In this document: piece after piece, positions 18,909 to 21,960 of the stretch
Layout: every line of letters starts with the position of its first letter
How positions within the stretch are numbered: the stretch's first letter is position 1
Assembly: GCA_905250885.1 (NCBI GenBank)
Contig: CAJNOQ010002976.1
Coordinates: forward strand, 1-21,960
Source of the DNA: Didymodactylos carnosus
Lineage: Eukaryota; Rotifera; Eurotatoria; Philodinida; Philodinidae
Direction of reading: 5' to 3'
Length of the DNA stretch: 21,960 bases
Position numbers and translations under genes: made by a program
The notes under the pieces: model-generated
What the model saw: only the letters and a program-made list of their open reading frames with translations
The model's database searches: none
Told to the model about the DNA's origin: nothing

Positions 18909-19444
18909 TTTTTATTCAATAATCAATAATATATGAATAAATGAGTAGAAGGAGAAAATGTTTTTACTATTAAAGTTGTGATTTGGTGTTGGCCAGCCTT
19001 GGCATTATATACCGCTCTCCTTATCGCTAAAAACATATTTGACATCTCGTCGAGAACATTCTTGGCCTCACGAATTTGACCTCTCTACTCCTTGCAGTAT
19101 TGAAGATGAAGGTTTCTTCTGAATTTGGGTTCATGCTAAGTTCGGCGTCAACCGACAACCTACCATTAATTCCAGAGTTAACGGGGTGTCGTCAAACATC
19201 TATCTCCATTCCTCGTATATTACAGGCACTATTCGTGGGTGAATAGTGCCTAAGTCGAGCTGGCGACGTTAAAACTAGCTTCTGGTCGAGGGCTAATCAT
19301 CCCGGCCGGGTAAAAGAAAACCGATTCTCGACAATGTGATCGACTGCACACGCTATGACGCCCTTGCAGTTGTCTGATGACGATGATGATGATGACGACA
19401 AATGGAATAGGACATCTCTGTTCCAATTAATAGCTTTTTCTGTC
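18909..19444 (-). other. spacer between RT and membrane-protein ORF
   Basis: No gene is seen. It holds a perfect 11-bp hairpin (AGGCACTATTC at 19224-19234 and GAATAGTGCCT at 19241-19251, loop GTGGGT), a 10-bp palindrome CCCGGCCGGG at 19301-19310 and a short GAT/GAC simple repeat at 19376-19400. The spacer may be a promoter or 5' leader for the downstream ORF. Confidence 0.55.
19224..19251. repeat. perfect 11-bp stem hairpin with 6-base loop
   Basis: Stem AGGCACTATTC/GAATAGTGCCT with loop GTGGGT. It is too long to be likely by chance in 500 bases. It has no T-run after it, and its role is unknown. Confidence 0.85.
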
Positions 19445-21041
19445 TCAGTAGGGGTCTCTCCTTTTCCAGTCCGTCTGACGTAATTTTACTCGAATGCATT
19501 CATAATTATTTGTGAAATGCGTAAGATCCAGACTGTGAATGTCATTCAAAAGTCTGTTAAATTGCTGATCAATAAAACTTGATGGATACTTATTGAGCAG
19601 CAATCTGTATCTTATCTCTGAAAATTCTCTTAAACAATCTGCTATGTCTGAGCGGATACGAATGACACAAATATAAGCAGCATATGGGATGTTCTTTTTT
19701 ATATGCCTTGGATGTGCACTGTCATACGGTAATACATATGGTTGTGCCGCTGGTTTTCGATAGACTATCGTTCGTGCCGTCGGGCAACGTACAGAAATTG
19801 TGACATCCAGATAATTAGCAGTCTTGCCTATCTCATATGTTAATTTTATATGTGGGTCTTTTTCGTTGTAAAATTTTAATCTATCCTCAAGTTTTTCTGG
19901 CCTCAACCTTGAGGTGATAAAAATATCGTCTCTAAAACGCAGGTATAACTGGTTTTCAGCAGTCTGCTGTGCTAAGAAGTCTTTCTCCCATTCATACATA
20001 TATACGTCTGCCAATACCTGAGTTACAGCGCTGCCCATGGCACCTCCCTTTATTTGTTTGAAAAGTTTTTCTCCATATGCAAAATATGAGTTGTCTAACA
20101 CATGTCGAATCAACTTTGCGAAAGTATCAATTGATATGTTATCAATTTTAAACTTTCTACGCGCTGCTAGTAGTGTACACACCGCGAAAACTGACTGTTT
20201 CGGGGGATCATCGTATACAAATCAGTTACATCAAAAATGGCCAGAATAGTATGTATCTTCAGTCATGGAATACCTTTCGAGATGGTTCAAAAACGCATCT
20301 GTATTCTGTAATGTATAATGAGCCGTATGCTATTCAAATATCGGTCTCAATGTTTTGTCTAAAAAGTGTGATATACATGCCACAGGGGATTTTATCTGCA
20401 CTACTATTGGTCTCAATGATGCGCCTGGTTTATGGTCTTTCGGGTTGTAATATAAATGAGGTAGCTCACAGTCTTGAGGTGGTTTCAACTTCTCGTATAC
20501 TGTTTTTGCTCAATAAGTCAGTTAGCAGCAAGTTCGTACTTTCAATCATTCTTTTCAACGGATGTTCATTGATTTCCATATAGGCGTCGGTTCTAGCCAT
20601 ATAGATGTCTGATTTTTTCTCATAATTTTGAGGTAAATCAATGTTTAGTACTTTAGATTTATCTGTCTGCCTAAACAGTATCTCATTTTTACGTTGTCTG
20701 TCTCTAAGTTGCTGTAACGATGTGCAACTCTTTGCATATTTGCATTGGACTTGAGCAAAGCCTTTTTTCAAATAGTCAATACTTTCTGTGCAAAATTATC
20801 GATCATCGGTAAAACGAATCCAGGATGAGTCGGTTGACGTTCATACTTGTTTTTTATGTTGTCAGTTATGACTTTTATTTCACCTAGTAATCGTCGCAGT
20901 GCCTCTGCATAGCTGGAGTAGACATACCTTGGATCTTTTCGCAATATCATTTTTTGAGAAGATGTCAATGATATTGCTGTATTCGTCGGCTGCGGTAGTA
21001 GACCGTACATGGAATGATGGGAGTGACAGGCGCCAGCCTTA
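19445..21041 (-). pseudogene. Penelope-like (Athena-type) reverse transcriptase, broken
   Basis: The enzyme would copy element RNA onto an exposed 3' end. Order on the minus strand: N-terminal part (GACHSHHSMYGLLPQP, then after a frameshift near 20790 the segment with LRDRQRKNEILFRQTDKSKV and KSDIYMARTDAY), fingers (ELPHLYYNPKDHKPGASLRP), palm motif A (FDVTDLYTMIP near 20205-20243), KGGAMGSAVTQVLADVYMYE, and catalytic RFRDDIF with DD at 19925-19930. The thumb carries IPYAAY and LLLNKYPSSF. It ends with no GIY-YIG domain. Damage: frameshift near 20500, in-frame TAG near 20330, and motif A lying in a shifted frame between two TGA codons. The usual Pro of the MGSP motif is Ala. All three catalytic aspartates are still present. 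Confidence 0.88.
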
Positions 21042-21042
21042 A

Positions 21043-21958
21043 CTACCGTCCTTTGGCTTCTTTTAATCTGTGTTCTAAAAAATGGATCTTGGCCTCAAGA
21101 TTCCTACCTTCAATCTTTTCTCTTATTGTGGAAATTCTGTCAAGAATTCCTTGATATTCTTGTGGCAGTGTCGCTTTAGACATTATGATTTGATCATCAA
21201 TCTTTTTGATTTCCAGATTTTTGGCATCAATCATGCATTTTAGCATGATTGTTTTTACTTGTAGGATAAACATATCCCAATCCTTTTGAATTACAAGCAT
21301 TTCGGGGTCTCCCTTTTTGATTTTCGTTTGGAGTTTTATATCAATTACATTTAGCGAAGGTGGTGGTTCATGCATCCTGGCTCTGGTCTCGAGCTTTTTT
21401 AGTTGAGTCATATACTGTAACTGTGTACCTTTTACTGCGATAAGGGTGTTCCATTCTCAATGAAGTGGTTGTCAACCGTGAGGTCGTTTTCCATCTTATC
21501 TCCATACTCGGTAAATATTAGATTGTGTTCCGTTTTCATTTGAAAGAGAATAATATGGTTAATCTCCTCTTTCAATTCTTTAACCAGAACCGTTTTACCT
21601 TGCGCAAGTGCCCATTGCTCTATTTGATTCATGATTACTGCGCATTTTTCGGTAGTCATACCTTCTGAAATCTGAATTAATACAATAAGTCGTTTTTCAG
21701 ATTCGTTTTCTGCCTTCATCCGTCTGTCTTGCAGCCCTCTCGTATCGTATCTTCCATGCCTCGAGGTTTGTCATAGTGTACAGTGGTGTCACATATTTGT
21801 GTACACGCGATGGAAGCCGCTTGACGTCAGTCATATCGTCGATATGTCTCTAAGTATTCCGATATTACCTTGTAGTAATCTCGTAAAAAACATGCAGAGA
21901 TATATTTTCTTATCACTCCACGGTAACTTCGGTCTTCTAGAGTTTCCTCGGGCTCATT
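21043..21958 (-). pseudogene. coiled-coil ORF upstream of the Athena RT, partial and frameshifted
   Basis: At least four frame segments of one long protein follow each other: ETLEDRSYRG to YLETYRRYD (from the window edge), MTDVKRLPSR to RYERAARQTD (start 21834), KAENESEKRLIVLIQ to DNHFIEN (21719-21440), and LIAVKGTQLQYMTQLKKLET to EAKGR (ending 21043). The charged helical parts (NLEIKKIDDQIIMS, EKIEGRNLEAKIHFLEHRLK) look like coiled coils. Frameshifts lie near 21835, 21715 and 21460. It is placed like the coiled-coil ORF found upstream of RT in Athena elements, where it is thought to be a structural, RNA-binding or multimer-forming partner. The N-terminus is beyond the window. Its stop overlaps the start region of the RT frame, so the two might once have been fused or joined by frameshifting. 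Confidence 0.65.
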
Positions 21959-21960
21959 TT

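Larger units (their letters stand above)
17950..21960 (-). mobile_element. Athena-like (endonuclease-less Penelope) element, decayed, runs off the right edge
   Basis: Minus-strand order: coiled-coil ORF (from the window edge), Penelope-type RT, spacer, one-transmembrane ORF, then a 3' region with a hammerhead motif. The RT ends without a GIY-YIG endonuclease, as in Athena elements, which extend bdelloid chromosome ends. The extra ORFs recall the larger telomeric Athena-derived units (terminons). The 3' border is unclear; the gypsy LTR begins directly beyond 17949 and may have inserted into or beside the Athena 3' end. Confidence 0.75.

Noticed and set aside
19375-19400. CTGATGA followed by GAT repeats as a second hammerhead
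   Set aside because: No GAAA core or closing helices follow; it is a simple GAT/GAC repeat.
20037-20583. Two plus-strand frames opposite the RT
   Set aside because: Antisense shadows of the conserved RT sequence.
1-21960. CRISPR array, bacterial operon, tRNA or rRNA genes
   Set aside because: No regular spaced repeats, ribosome-binding sites, cloverleaf or rRNA sequence were seen; introns and retroelements indicate a eukaryote.

Overview
The window looks like an AT-rich metazoan nuclear contig. A bdelloid rotifer (Adineta/Rotaria type) is the best guess. The reasons are an endonuclease-less Penelope-like retroelement of the Athena type with a coiled-coil ORF and a hammerhead motif, secreted six-blade NHL-repeat genes with introns of about 55-70 nt, and a dense mix of decayed transposons. 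The assignment rests on recalled family features; no search was run.

Layout from left to right. Positions 1-7100 hold host-type genes in long non-coding stretches. These are a one-repeat NHL exon relic (703-828), a diverged inverted repeat (about 1001-1571), an NHL-repeat gene with one 55-nt intron (2314-3357), and a putative secreted protein of unknown family (about 6500-7099). The reading frame of that last gene ends inside what looks like a Tc1/mariner terminal repeat at a TA. Positions 7100-10847 show no gene I can support. Positions 10848-13263 form a layered repeat complex. It has 158-bp identical inverted arms, an EcoRI-site-rich palindromic satellite in both orientations, a duplicated satellite-plus-flank unit, an 864-bp segment bounded by GAA repeats, and a canonical G-quadruplex motif.

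From about 13.7 kb the right third is mobile DNA read on the minus strand. First comes a broken pogo/Tigger/jerky-like DDE transposase with a 70-nt intron and a DD35D triad (13719-14600). Next is a 3'-truncated Ty3/gypsy element with one LTR, a primer-binding site, gag, a -1 frameshift heptamer, and protease and RT fragments (about 15290-17949). Last is a decayed Athena-like element (about 17950-21960, running off the right edge). In transcription order the Athena-like element has a coiled-coil ORF broken by frameshifts, a Penelope-type RT with its catalytic aspartates but with stops and frameshifts, a spacer with a perfect hairpin, an intact 141-residue one-transmembrane ORF, and a minimal hammerhead ribozyme motif near its 3' end.

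The most interesting part is the Athena-like element. Its small membrane-protein ORF is the only complete frame in an otherwise dead element, next to a hammerhead of the minimal type that is expected to work as a dimer. If Athena elements attach to chromosome ends by their 3' ends, the right side of the window faces the telomere and the NHL genes lie on the inner side.
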